From the NCBI RefSeq assembly GCF_029962835.1, contig NC_080577.1, forward strand, positions 5,518,001-5,582,000: DNA of 64,000 bases, given 5' to 3'. Below the pieces are notes generated by a model. It searched no databases, was not told where the DNA came from, and worked only from the letters and a program-made list of their open reading frames with translations. Position numbers and translations under genes: made by a program. This DNA comes from Magnolia sinica. Taxonomy: Eukaryota > Streptophyta > Magnoliopsida > Magnoliales > Magnoliaceae. Every line of letters starts with the position of its first letter. The first letter of the stretch is position 1. Below are positions 11,395 to 23,031 of the stretch, in pieces.

Positions 11395-14210
11395 TGATTT
11401 TTTTTTTTAAAGAAATATTCTTAAACCATAGAAAAGAAAAAAAACAAACAAACAAACAACAAAAACAAAACAAAACACAAGAAGCAAAGAGAATAACAAA
11501 AGAAAAATAGTAAAGAAAAAAATAAAATAAAACTATACAACAGCCAGACCCACCACTAGCCAACCCCAAGAAAACCCCCAACAACTCAAGGCACCCAATC
11601 CTAAACAAAGGACTTTGTTGTACACTCTGGCAACAGAAGCTCTCATATTCGAGAAGCAACGTTTATTTCCCTCAAGCCAAATAGACCAAAGAACAACAAG
11701 AAAAATGATGTGCCACTTCTTCTTGCCTAAGAGACCTCCATCTTCCGCATGCCACAATCGAAAAAGACCTTCAACAAACGTTGGCATCACCTAGGAACTC
11801 CCAGCCATCTGTAACACACAACTCCAACTCTCCGAGGAAAAACAACAATGGATGAAGAGATAATTAACGAATTCTTCATCTTGGAGACAGACTGCAGGCA
11901 TTGGGCAAAACCATACCCCTTTCCTGAAGGTTATCTATGGTGAGAACACGGGTTTTCCCAACAAATCAGGTGAAAGCTGCAAGTAAGTGTGTGTGTGCGC
12001 GCGCGCGCGCATGCATGTGTGCGTGTGTGTGTGGGTAGGTGGGGGGGTTGATCAAATGAAACGAGATGTTGATAAAAAGGGATTGAAAAGGCTCCTGAGC
12101 TCTCCAGATTCTTAGTAGGAACATCTTCCTCTCCAGCAGAAGGGAATAAACCCTGCAATCAAGAAAGAAGAGATGTGAGATGCAGGAATTCCTCATCGAA
12201 AATATTCCTCCAAAGCAAAAGGACCCAAATACCGTCTTCTCCAGTCCCCCAAGAAACAATCCACCACTAAAATATCCTTTCCAGAGCTTAGGGAAGCTAA
12301 AGGCAGGAAGGAAGACCCAAGGGAAGAGGTCCCACACCAGGGGTCCTCCCAAAATCCAATTTGTTCATTATTACCTAGAGCAAACCTAAGTTCTGAAAAG
12401 ACTTTTAGGGCCAATTTAACAATTCCTTTCCACAGAAAAGAAGACCGATAGAGAGAGAGAGAGGAAGGTTTTGTCTCCCAACCACCTGGGGTTGGACCAT
12501 ATTTTGCTGCAATAACAGACCTCCATAAGTTGGAATTCTCCAAAGCAAACTCCACTGCCATTTACCTAAGAGAGCCTCATTAACCAAATCAAGACACCTT
12601 AGCCCAACCCCTCCCTCCACATAGGGGGAGCAAACCTCCTAATAGTTTGCTAAGGGAAACTTTTTAGAGGAGGAGCCCCCATTGCCACAAAAAGTCTCTC
12701 CAAAAGTTTATCCATACAATCAATGACCGACTCAGGGCAAGGGAACAAAGACATATAATATTAGGGCAGGTTCAAGAGCGAGGCCTTAATGAGAGTAATC
12801 CTACCTCCTAGAGAAAGTAACTTGCTCTTCCAAGGGAAAACTTGATGCAGGATGGCCACGAGATGGGACCCATTGTGGGACTATGCGATTCGGGGACTTG
12901 TGCAATGCAGGGGTTGCCCACGGGGAGGACTCGCCTAGGTTTGCCTAAGAGAGCCAGAATATATGGATAAATTGGTGCTCCCCCAACAGATCTGAAGCTT
13001 TTGTTGCGTTAGCCGGTTGTCTGCCATCAAAGTGCTATCAGAGCGGGAGCCCAGGGATCAAGTCTCCTCACTGATGTGAGTGGATGATGCGGGGGCATCT
13101 TGGTGTGACTTGCCACGGGGTGGGACCCATTGTGGAACCATGCGATTCGGGGAACCGTGCGACGCGTGGGTTGCCCACGGGGAGGACTCACCCAGATTTG
13201 CCTCGGAGAGCCATAATATTGGGATAAATTGGTGCTCCCCCAATAGCTCTGGAGCTTTTGGTGTGTTGGCCGGTTGTCAGCTATCAAAGCCTTTCTTTCC
13301 ATATGCTCTATGATTTTGTCCCACAGGTGCAAGGTTGGTTTTCCCACACAAAGAAGGAAGGCTAAATACATGGTAGGAAGAGAGCCAACACCACAAGCAA
13401 AGGATTTGTCAGAGAAACAGTGACATCTCTAAACAAATTGATTCTGAAGAATTCACTTTTTGCAATGTTAACCTTCAGACCTGAAATAACTTGGAACCAC
13501 CCTATAGTCATATTAAAAAATAAAAAAAAAAATCAACCATAAAATCCTTGGCCTCACTCAAAAAAAGAAGCAAGGAATCATCTACAAACTGAAGGTAACT
13601 GATACACTGGAGGAAATTTTCAACCTTAAAACCTTGGAAAAGACCCGCCTCTTGGCTCTTGGAAAGCATGCGGCTGAGAGCCTCCACAACATGAACAAAT
13701 AGAAAAGGAGATAAAGGGTCCCCATGTCTAAGGCCTCGGGAAGCTCTAAAGAAAACAAAAGAGACCCATTGATTAAAACAAAGAACTTCGCAAAAGAAAC
13801 ACATAAATAAATCAAACCCTTCCATTTAGCCCCAAGACCTATCCAAACCATCATGTTATCCAAAAAACATCATTCCTCATGGTCATAAGCCTTTTCCCCC
13901 ACCTTGCAATCAACATGCTATCTAGAATCTCTCCTGAAAACAAAAGCACCATGAAAAAGGGGAGATGATATCGGAAGAGCATTCCTCAGTCTTTGACATA
14001 AGACCTTTGCTAGGATCCTGTAAGGACTATTGATTAAGCTTGTAGGTCTTAAGTCTTTGAGATTCTCAATACCCTCCAGTTTTGGAATTAAGGCAATAAA
14101 GTATAGCCCATTTCAGAAGGCAAACGGCTAAAAAGGAAGGAATCTTCAACCAAACCCATCAAATCATCCTTCAACGAACCGCTAAGATGAGAAATTCTTT
14201 ATTGTTTCAA
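11395..14210 (-). mobile_element. L1-type LINE, decayed, in intron 1 of copy B
   Basis: The same insertion as in copy A, duplicated with the array. It has the same motif order on the minus strand: GLRHGDPLSPFLF and FVDDS at about 13.7-13.6 kb, YLAFLLCVGKPTLHLWDKIIE at 13.35 kb, GGVGLRCLDLVNEALLGKW at 12.6 kb and WSIWLEGNKRCF at 11.7 kb. It is broken by many stops and frameshifts and split by the TRIM at 12853-13286. Ends are approximate. Confidence 0.85.
12853..13286 (+). mobile_element. TRIM inside the LINE, copy B
   Basis: Duplicate of the element at 3988-4420, with end repeats 12853-13029 and 13110-13286 and the primer-binding-like TGCTATCAGAGC at about 13033. It sits at the same place in the LINE as in copy A, so it inserted before the tandem duplication. 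Confidence 0.7.
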
Positions 14211-15159
14211 CATCGGATTTTATTTTTACTTCTAAACAACAAAGAAAATTACAAGAAAGAACAACCATACTACACTTTGGTAAAGTAAGGCAACATGCAC
14301 TCAATCCAAGCCATCCAAACAGCGGACTCAATGTCGATGATGGGGCATAGCCCAAAATTTCATCCTGATCGGATTCTTCTAACCATCAGTTAAATGACTA
14401 TTAAACAGATATCAGAAAGAACAAAATTTCCAAGTTTCAAAATTCAATGGGCAAACGACCATCAATTGTGCAATTAGAATCATCTGTTCCTGTGCTATCC
14501 GTCGTCCATGGTGGGGCCCACATTTTGGATAGTAAAGACAACTTCCACAGCATAATAATTCAAGAAAGCAATAAACACAACAAGAACCAGAATTCCAAGC
14601 AAGAAATTAGGAGAATGTTCGAATACTTACAAGCAGGGATCGCTGCACCACACTCCACACTGATGGAAAGCCATGATTGTGAGCACCTTCAGCCCAAACC
14701 GCAACGCCAACTGAACAATGTCCAAATACTCGGCCCAATCATTAACTCCGAGAGCATCTCTTTCAACGATCCCCCACCAGACCTCGACTATGACGCCCTC
14801 CATGCCAGAAAACGCCAATGCTCTCAACGAAAATATTATCATTTGGCGTTGAGTCACCAGCCACGACGAGCTATAGGTGTCGGGCGGAAGGGTCACGAAG
14901 ACGGCAACCGCCTTGTGGGAGGAGTGAGGCTATGGATGGAAGTCGTGCATGAACTAGTTGGGAAAACCGTTAATGGAAGGATCTGAGCCATCTGCACCGA
15001 AGGAGGGCTTGGAAGAGTAGATGCGGGAAGAGAAGGTGGGTCCTTGGTGGAGGGAGGGAACGGTCGTGACTAGGGCGAGTCGAACTAGGTTGGAGCGAGT
15101 CGTTCGGGTGTAGGGAATCGCGATGCTGCATGGAGGGGGAGAGCAGATCAACATTGCAT

Positions 15160-15162
<3 letters not shown>

Positions 15163-15213
<51 letters not shown>
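15163..15213. repeat. GA microsatellite at the start codon of copy B
   Basis: An uninterrupted (GA)n run of about 50 bases immediately 5' of the ATG at 15159 on the gene strand; counterpart of 6340-6448. Confidence 0.92.
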
Positions 15214-15216
<3 letters not shown>

Positions 15217-15330
15217 TTTTAAAGAGGAAATGGGAGGGAGATGACATCAGTGGAAATGGGAAAAGGACGAGAATACCCTTCATAGTGTATGATTTTGCGC
15301 CACCAGCTAGCTAGACAGGGAGAAAAGGAG

Positions 15331-15825
15331 GGAAGAGGATTGCGTTCTACCCCTGCCAGGATGGACTTGGTCCTGGCAGGGGCTTTGTGGGACCCATTGT
15401 GATGTATTTGTTTTATCCACACTGTCCATCCATTTTAACGGATTGTATTGAGGCATGATCCCAAAAAGGAGGCAGATCCAAGGCTCAAGTGGGCCACATC
15501 ATAGGAAGTTGTGTTGATCTTGACGCCACCGTTGAAACCTTCCTAGGGCCCACCGTGATGCTTATTTGTCATCCAACCTGTTCACAAGGTCACGTAGACC
15601 TGGATGAAGGGAAAATACAAATATCATCTTATTCTATAACTTATATGCCCTTCAAGTGTTTAGTCCTCACACTTTCCAATAGTGTAGGATTTGCCTCCAT
15701 TTTCATCTGATATGTTAAAATGGAGGGACAACGTGGATAAAACATGTACATTACGTTGTTGGGTCCCACGAAACCCATGCTAATACTGATGCATCCCAAG
15801 ATAAGAACCGGAATCCTCGTAAAGG
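15331..15825. mobile_element. Palindromic Mutator-like MITE upstream of copy B
   Basis: Duplicate of 6567-7060 carried by the tandem array, nearly identical. It lies between the 5' end of copy B and the 3' flank of copy C. Confidence 0.7.
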
Positions 15826-16791
15826 CTGGGTTGGGAGGTTGTAAATATAGTTAAAATGAAATTCATTTTTCAATTATACTCTAATTTAAATGGAATCTAA
15901 AGTTATATTTGAGTTGGAGTAAAGGGCAGGAAATGGAATGCTTTTGAACTCTTCAATGTTGATAAGAACATGTGTAATATCTCAAATCAACTTTAATATT
16001 TCAAATTAGTATTTATATATGATATTTGAGAAAATGACTATGATAAGCCCATTGAAATATAGACTTTGGCCAAAGATGAGAAAATTCCAAACCTTGGGTA
16101 GGCTGTAAATGCAAGGATCACAAGCAACTTGCCAACAATTTTTACCGTTCATTCAATCTTAGACAGTTTAGATCATTCTATCGGTGTGATTTTCGTGATG
16201 CGGGTGATAATTTGATTGTTTTGAAGCATCATCAATGTGCTAAGTGTATGGTGAATTAGGAGCATAGCGACACTTAAAAAGGCGTTTTACACCAATTACT
16301 TTTAAATCTCTACTCTTTCTTAGGATTTTAAATCAGCCTCATTTACTCTCCATTCTAGTTACCGCCATTTACTTCCATTTAAATATTAGGCATTGAAATC
16401 CCTCAACAGGTGCAAAAGAAATCTCAGAACAAATCAAACAATAATAAAAAATAAAAAAGAATAAGCAAACAAAGAATACATAGATTTTTGGATGAACCAT
16501 CTAAATCAAAGGCTTCAAAGTAGATTGGCTTGGATCATAGCACGGTGGGGCGGGAGGGGCAACAGGTGGGCCACCTTCTTGCGGCAAACCTCAAAACCAA
16601 AAACACTGGAAAGAAAGAAACCTCAACCTCTGCTTGCATTTTCCACACGAGTCTCAGTCTGTGACTGTCGAAAATCTCACTATAGAATTGTATTGAAATG
16701 GAATTTCAGATGATTTCTCGGTGCTGTTACAAAAAATACATAGCTCATGTTACAGTGTATAAACAAGAGACGGAAGGCATTTCAGTAATAT
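15826..16791. other. 3' flank of copy C
   Basis: Counterpart of 7061-8034, with the same LTR-like fragment near 16386-16480 and the same putative 3' UTR. No coding sequence is recognised. Confidence 0.6.
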
Positions 16792-18191
16792 GCAAAATCT
16801 ATTCCCACTTCATATGTTTGCACTTCCTCAACTCCTAACACAACATCTGAAGATCGGAGTGAGTCCCTCCCTCCCAAACCTAACTTGGCCTGAAAAGTGC
16901 TGGCGTCTAACATCCGCTTAACAAACCGAACAAAGCAGCTCCAATTATCAGGCTCAAACATGTTTTTATCCATCCTCACAAAGTTGAAAGAGAGAGATTT
17001 CTTGGGCATTCCATCCATGTAAAGCTTCGAGTTCTTCACAATCTGCTCCAACGATATATCACCATACCACCTTGTGGAGTTCTCGCCCATGAGCGGTATC
17101 TCGCTATTCCTAGTGGTAGACATAACTTGTCTGACAAACACTTCGGGTTTGCTCATCCGGTCAATCTTTATCTCATCTTTGTCTTAGAGGTCGAAGCATT
17201 TGCAGCACAAGGTCATGTTCTACCTGCCGAGCATGCAGAGGTAGCCATCATTGATCAATGTATTGTTATAGCCAGCTGTTAATTCAGACAGATGAGAGCG
17301 CGTAGTGTAGTGCCAGTGAATGGCAGCCACTTTTGCTGAAATCTTAACACCAGTACCCAAGAAGATGGTCGGTGCTGCCATGGAGAGCCTCTCCCCATGT
17401 TGAAGCAGCATCCCAGAATACCACTTGATAAAGAACTGACCATAGGGTGTGTTCCAAGTACCATCATTGCTTCTGAAGAAGCCTGGATCGTGCGTCCGGC
17501 AATCAGCACTAAGAGGATCCGCATTTCCCCACTCAGGCTTCCCAACATTTTGTGCATGGGCATTCAGCGAAGCAATCATGTACTGACATGTGAAAGAAGA
17601 AAGGAGATCGATACAAAGCGTTGTGTAGAAGAAATGATTTGAATAAATGAGAAGAAAAGGAGAAGATGGACAAAAGAGTTCTTCAAAGCACAGGAACAGT
17701 AGATTAGTGGGCAGGAATCCAAATGCAGTCAAATCCTTGCATACCTTATCATAGCATTGAAACTCTCCAGCTTGCCGCAAGTGCCGCCGTGCCTAGGATA
17801 GCTTTTCGGAAGGGCGAGAAGGATATCTCAGTTCACCAGTAGGACCCATCCCAACTTGAATGCCGTGTAAAATAAAGTAACTCTCTGGTACAGGCTACAT
17901 TCGGCTACATTTGAAATGGTTTACAACCCATGTATACACCTGAAATCCAGAATCTTATGAGTCAACCAAAAACATCTTACTGTTATGACAACTCCAAGAT
18001 ACTCTCTGAAAGTGTCTCAAAAATTTCTCATAAAACCCGAATAGGCTTGAATAGGAGATCGACCTCTAAGAATGGGCACCTCATCCCATCTCAGGGATAT
18101 GTATTCCTGGTTTCTTTTTCCAAACCTGTCTGAATGAACCAAATCTGGTTCCTTGTCCGTCTCTTCAAGCACCCATTGAGGAAGAGGGATC
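16792..18191 (-). pseudogene. Beta-amylase pseudogene, copy C (exons 2-4 only)
   Basis: Exon 2 is 17981-18191, exon 3 is 17745-17864, exon 4 is 16792-17582, on the same strand and in the same order as copy B. Exon 1 and most of intron 1 are missing: homology to A and B stops at about 18638, where an LTR-element remnant begins. Exon 2 has the arginine codon of RGRSPIQ intact (TGA in A and B) but keeps a TGA after FMRNF. The exon 3 acceptor AG is lost. Exon 4 lacks 12 bases found in B in the GYLPIACMLG segment and has a TAG just after. The codon read as TGA in B (FDL*D) is TAA here. The C-terminal part (STRWYGDISLEQIVKNSK to IDFAYY) is otherwise open and in frame, unlike B. It is a 5'-truncated relic. 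Confidence 0.85.
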
Positions 18192-18243
18192 CTTTGACAT
18201 AGGAAGTAGACAAAATGGAGAAAAAAAAAACTCAGTTCCAATA

Positions 18244-18600
18244 CATCTTTTTTTATTAAAGATGAAGCAATTTATTAGGCAGAGAGAAAAGCAAACCAAA
18301 CTACACGAGAAAAGAAAAACCTACAATTAGAAAACAAAGAGAATCAGAAGAAATTTTTAAAAAAAAAAAAACCTAAAAAATTAAGACTAAAATACAACAG
18401 GAACAACAGCCCATGGGCTGGAAAACCTCTCAGGAAAAAAGGACCTTAGGGCACCCAATCCCTCAAGTACAACTTTACCCAATCTAACACCCCTAATGAG
18501 GAAAGACTATTGTTACAAAAGCAACAGTTATTCCTTTCTCTCCAAATAACCCACAGAGCAGCAAAAAGGGCTAATCCCTAGTTCTTCCTACCGAGCTTCC
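18244..18600 (-). mobile_element. LINE 3' fragment with target-site duplication (copy C)
   Basis: Third copy of the same insertion. The left flanking repeat at 18231-18243 (CTCAGTTCCAATA) and the right at 18601-18613 (CTCAGTGCCAATA) differ by one base. Only about 25 bases of amylase intron remain beyond it before the LTR remnant. Confidence 0.78.
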
Positions 18601-18638
18601 CTCAGTGCCAATATATCATATCGAAAGATTTCAAAAAG

Positions 18639-19575
18639 GTATTTATACATATTATATCCGATTAGAAACAAAACATGTACTTATACAAAATTTGCGCCCA
18701 ATGTCGATCTGACTGTCAATTGAATCAACACCTTTGTCAATCGAATTGACACCTGTGTCGATCGAATTGATACCTTTGCTGATCGAATCGATCACGTCTA
18801 AAAACATCCAGAGAGTGAACTTAACAAACCATCCCAAGGAGTGCATGTTGCAGCCCTTGCTAAACTAGGAGAGACCTCCATAGTTGAAAATTATTTTTAC
18901 TTGTGAACCTCTCTATCTTAAACTTCACATTCGATCTCCTTGATACCATGTTTCAAGATTCAATTTTATAACCCAACCTATGTTCTAATACCTACTTGTT
19001 GGGCATTGAAACCCCTTAACAGCCGTACAGCAACATCAGAATGAATCAAACACGTAATAAAAAAACGAAAAAGAACAAGCTTAACACAAATAATACAAAA
19101 AAAAAAAAAAAAAAAATCACGTGGAAAACTCTTGCGGGAAAAAAACATAACACAAAGCGACAATCAATCCACTATGATCAGAAGAATACAATAGATAGAA
19201 CAACTTGTATATGGAAACCTTAGCTATCCCCTTCAAAACTCTCTTTAGCTCTCAAACTTTATTCATCTTAACCCTTTTTTTTTTTCCTTTTTTTAGGTTA
19301 GCTTGTTAAGTACACACCCATGTCAGTACACACACTCCATGTTAGCCACCCCCGCTAGGGATCGATACCAAGACCTCAAGTGTTGAAACGAGGTATCTCT
19401 ACTCAGTCTGCCAGTTGAACTATGGATCTGGGTGTTATTCATCTTAACCCTAATCACATAATTAAAAGGTATTTATTCATCCTGTACTTGATTAGAAACA
19501 AAACCCACATTTACATAAAACTTGTGCACATTGTTGATTAAATCGATACCTTTGTCGATTGAATAAAAAATTCTG
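18639..19575 (-). mobile_element. LTR-retrotransposon remnant
   Basis: A GGTATTTAT...GATTAGAAACAAAAC segment rich in TCGAT repeats occurs twice (from 18639 and from 19469). Between them, GATACCA|TG at about 18942-18950 reads on the minus strand as TGGTATCA, the usual methionine-tRNA primer site, next to a TGTTTCAAG LTR start. So parts of two LTRs and a scrap of internal sequence remain; coding parts are gone. It is old and heavily deleted. The SINE at 19276-19434 inserted into its right LTR. Its left edge coincides with the end of amylase homology in copy C. Confidence 0.55.
19276..19434 (-). mobile_element. tRNA-derived SINE with 17-bp target duplication
   Basis: On the minus strand the element begins CACCCAGATCCATAGTTCAA and carries box-A-like TAGTTCAACTGGCAGA and box-B-like GGTATCGATCCC, spaced as in an RNA polymerase III promoter. 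It ends in an A-rich tail. The flanks are the direct repeat TTATTCATCTTAACCCT at 19259-19275 and 19435-19451, identical in both copies. Length of about 160 bases, a tRNA-like head, an A tail and a long duplication together make a SINE. The perfect duplication suggests a fairly recent insertion. Confidence 0.85.
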
Positions 19576-22060
19576 CTTTTGGCACTAGGATTAAAGGCAC
19601 TCGATCAACACCAAATACATTTCTTACTACATTTACTCATAATTCCTCTCATTTAATCCCATCTAAACAACTCCTACAACTCTATGGTGCCCACCACTTG
19701 TATATGTAAAATCCACTTCATGCGCCCTATTCTATCCTCTAATATAAGCTCAGGAGAAAAAAAATCACCAGATAAACAACTCAATTGTGCCACTCGAGGA
19801 GGAACAATAGTGATGGGATGCCAACTATAGTTTCTTAGGGGCGAGCATGTTGTGCTTCTTTCATTAAACCTGTCAATCAGGCGTAACACACCTGGAGCAA
19901 TATAGGAAAAATTATCTTGATCCAAAACTTATACAGGCCACACCATATGAACTTATGTTAGGAAAAATTATCTTATGTAATGACAGCGTGACATCAACTC
20001 CATACACCCATAGCATCGAGTTAAGTTAGGGTGTTGTAATGACCGTGTGACATCCATTCCATATATCTATAGCATAGCTTAAGTTAGGATGCTATTGAAA
20101 AAATATTGCATTTTAAAATTTACACCAAAAACCGAGCACCTCCCTCCCCCCTATTTTTATTCCATTTTTCTCTCCCCTGAGCTTCGAGGTCTGCTAGAAC
20201 ACATTCCAATCTATTATTATAATAGGATACATGGGGACTTCAGCCTTTAAATCTAGGTATCTTCCAATCATCCAAATCATTTACATGATTAGACTCACTT
20301 TTTTTTCTTTTTTTTTTGTAGTGGACAGATAACAAACTAAAGCTCTCTAATAGATTAATTCAATCCTTCGATAATTTAGCTCTTTCATTTGAACATGGAT
20401 GGCCACAGTCACCTTTTGACGCAGGGATGAACGTGATGAGTTCGATCACCGTCTCCCTCAATGATAACTATTCCGAATCTATGGAACTTCTCTGGACTCC
20501 TCACAGAGGCCACGAGAAAGAAAGCAAGCAAAATAGAAAATAAATTCTATAAAATTCAAAATTGATTAATTTAAATAGGGGTAGCAAGCAATGGGAGAGA
20601 AATCAGAAGAAAACTACAACTAAAACTCATAGAATTCGCAGTAAACTTACTATTTATAGATGGTCATGATGTCTACTAGTGCGCAAGGTTTTCTGCCAAA
20701 AATCATAAGTGTCCTATTTGGCTTCACCAAGCTGTTCTCCCAATTATTCTAAGCCCTTTTCATGTTGGACACAACTCCTAAAGCCCAACGGATGAAGAGT
20801 TATAATCAAACTAAAACTTATTATTTATAGTAAAAACGGAATTAAAATAAGGAAACGACCGTGGATCCAAGGGTATTTCGCAAATCTGGCTTGTGCAACC
20901 CGGCGTAGCAGGGTTGGTTGGATAAAGTAGCTCGTTCTACCCCAAAATCATATATTTTACGCCTGATAACTCATTCCGGATTGTGAGATACACTTGGTCT
21001 AAGCTCCGACGGTCCGGATCACTTTTGTCGTCGACCGGGCCTTTTCTGATCCATCTTGGCCATGAAACTGTCCGCGACCCGCTCTACATCACCTCTGCAT
21101 AATCGAAGGGTTGAAATCCAATCTAAGAGTTTTTCTGTAATCCCTCGCCCAAGGGTCAGTGTTACGCCTGTTACATAGGCCCACTGGATTCTTGTTAGCC
21201 TGTTTTTTAAGCCCAGCAAATGGAAGGGTTGGAGCTGGACTCGAACATGAGAATACCCACATTTACACTGTTAATGGGTGGTGTTGGGCCTAAAATTAAA
21301 GGCCCGCAGATAAATGGGCCGGGCCAATACGGACTTTTAGGCCTGATTAGTAATCGGGTCAGCCACTGGCTGACATCGAGCTGGCCAAGACTAGGTCCAT
21401 TTCCAACACTAGGTACGATATTGGACCATACACGATGACTATACATGTGGAATACCGTCCACCAATCCTGATGATCCAGATCATGGTGCTTACTCTTTGA
21501 AAAAATGATCCTAACCGTTTGATTTATTTATTTTATTTTCATCCATCCATTTGATGGCCCACCAATCTAGCAGCTAAACCATCCAAATCCCGTAGAAATT
21601 TGGCCATACCCATCCAGAGTGGGACCCGTGGATGATAATAATAACAATATTTACTACTTCAGAAAGGTTATGAAACCAATGAGCCCAGAAAGGCCAGGGA
21701 TTGGAAAATAGCAGTTAGGTGTCCATTACCCCTAACACATCATCGCCACCTAGAGGAAGAGAAGTGACTAACAGAATGAGAGAAGAAGAGAGAACACCTT
21801 TAGACAACTCTCAGTGTGTTGCCTGGTCCCGCTCTAAGTAGTGGCGTGTTGGCTCATCTCCTTTCCTCTCCGCATCTGGTAGACAAGCTTCTCAACCAAA
21901 GGTACATGCGAACTATAATTAATTCTAGTTGTAGAATTTTTATTTAGATTTAAATATGATAATATCTAAACAGATATCTTTAAAGTTAACATATAAAATA
22001 TGGACTTCAAAGAAATTTAATTTTACATTACGTTTTGAAAACTCAACACAGAGCTGATAA
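19576..22060. other. Intergenic stretch, no gene recognised
   Basis: About 2.5 kb with no supported exon. It holds two imperfect copies of a 60-base unit at about 19977-20097 (GTAATGAC...GTGACATC...AAGTTAGG). The stretch 20600-21300 reads like repeat-derived sequence, but I cannot assign a family. Short open frames here have no recognisable motif. Confidence 0.5.
19977..20097. repeat. Two-copy 60-bp tandem repeat
   Basis: The blocks GTAATGAC, GTGACATC, CATAGCAT and TTAAGTTAGG recur in the same order at 60-base spacing. Confidence 0.65.
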
Positions 22061-22855
22061 AGCCGGAAGTTTGTTATTAATTAGGGTGATGAATTTTGAA
22101 ATGGACGGCCTGGATAGAGGTTGAGTCAAGTTATGGGCCACTTTGTAGCAAACCTCAAAACCAAGAACACTGGAAAGAAAGGGACCTCAACCTCTGCATG
22201 CATTTTCCCTGCAACTCTGCCGCTGTAAAAAAATCTCACAAAAGAATTGTATTGAAATGTAATTTCAGATTATTTCTCAGCGCCGGTACAAAGAATACAC
22301 AGCTCATGTTACAGTGTATAGACTGAGAGACAGGAGGCATTTCAGTAACATGCAAAATCTATTCGCACTTCCTCAGCTCCTAACTCAGCATCTGAAGATC
22401 GGTGTGATTCCCTCCCTCCGAAACCTAACTTGGCCTGAAAAGTCCTTCCATCCGACATCTGCATAACAAACTGAACAAAGCAGCTCCAATTATCAGACTC
22501 AAACATGTGTCCATCCATCCTCAAAAAGTTGAAAGAGAGAGACTTTGTGGGCATGCCATCCATGTAAAGCTTCGAGTTCTTCACAATCGGCTCCAATGAT
22601 GTATCATCGCACCTCTTTGTGGAGTTCTCACCCATGAGAGGTATCTTGCTCTTCCTAGAGGTAGATATGCCTTGTCTGACGAACCCTTCTGGGCTGCTGC
22701 TCTGGTCAATCTTCAACTCATCCTCATCTCGCATGTCAAAGCACGTGCAGCACAAGGTCATGTTGTACCTACTGAGCATGCGAGTGATTGGGAAGTAGCC
22801 ATCTCTAGTCAAAGTATTGTAATAGCCGGCTGTTAACTCAAATGGATGAGAGCTC

Positions 22856-23031
22856 TGTAAACCGAGAGGAGCTGAAAGCTTTTATGTATTTGAGACAACC
22901 CAAAAGGGTTGAATATATAGAGATTACAGTATCTATACATGGAAAGAAATAAAATCAGAATCATCTACCTATGGAAAACCAACTATATAAGGTATGCTAG
23001 CTATACAAGATATATTTCAGTCTGTCTAACA
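22856..23031 (-). repeat. 3' LTR of the copia element
   Basis: A 176-base terminal repeat, preceded in element direction by a GAGGGGGGA purine tract and followed by the AGCTC target duplication. Confidence 0.92.

Larger units (their letters stand above)
8035..15159 (-). pseudogene. Beta-amylase pseudogene, copy B (all four exons)
   Basis: The only copy with all four exons in normal order and no insertion in an exon: exon 1 is 14631-15159, exon 2 is 9244-9454, exon 3 is 9006-9125, exon 4 is 8035-8843. They sum to about 1.67 kb, or some 555 codons, the usual beta-amylase length. The catalytic acid region GPAGELRYPS and the catalytic-base region MGENST are both kept, as are GVKISVKVAAIHWHY and a degraded LTAG loop. 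Inactivating changes are two in-frame TAGs in exon 1, two TGAs in exon 2 (shared with copy A), a TGA in FDL*DKDE, and a one-base loss after RMDK in exon 4 that shifts the frame of the last part. Upstream is a palindromic element; the 3' flank is nearly identical to that of copy C. It could be transcribed, but no full-length enzyme is possible. Confidence 0.88.
1..18638. repeat. Tandem segmental array, unit about 8.73 kb
   Basis: Position 1 corresponds to about 8733 and to about 17470: the same exon 4 sequence recurs three times at even spacing. Introns, flanks and embedded transposons repeat in the same order in units 1 and 2. The third unit stops at about 18638. By eye the units differ by a few percent, plus some indels. 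Even spacing and constant orientation indicate unequal crossing-over or another tandem process rather than dispersed copies. Confidence 0.9.

Noticed and set aside
19276-19434. A genuine tRNA gene
   Set aside because: Only box-A and box-B-like parts are tRNA-like; no cloverleaf, and it has an A tail and a 17-bp duplication, so SINE.
21207-21446. Paired 70-80 codon frames on both strands
   Set aside because: Proline/glycine-rich frames in GC-rich intergenic repeat sequence, with no recognisable protein motif.
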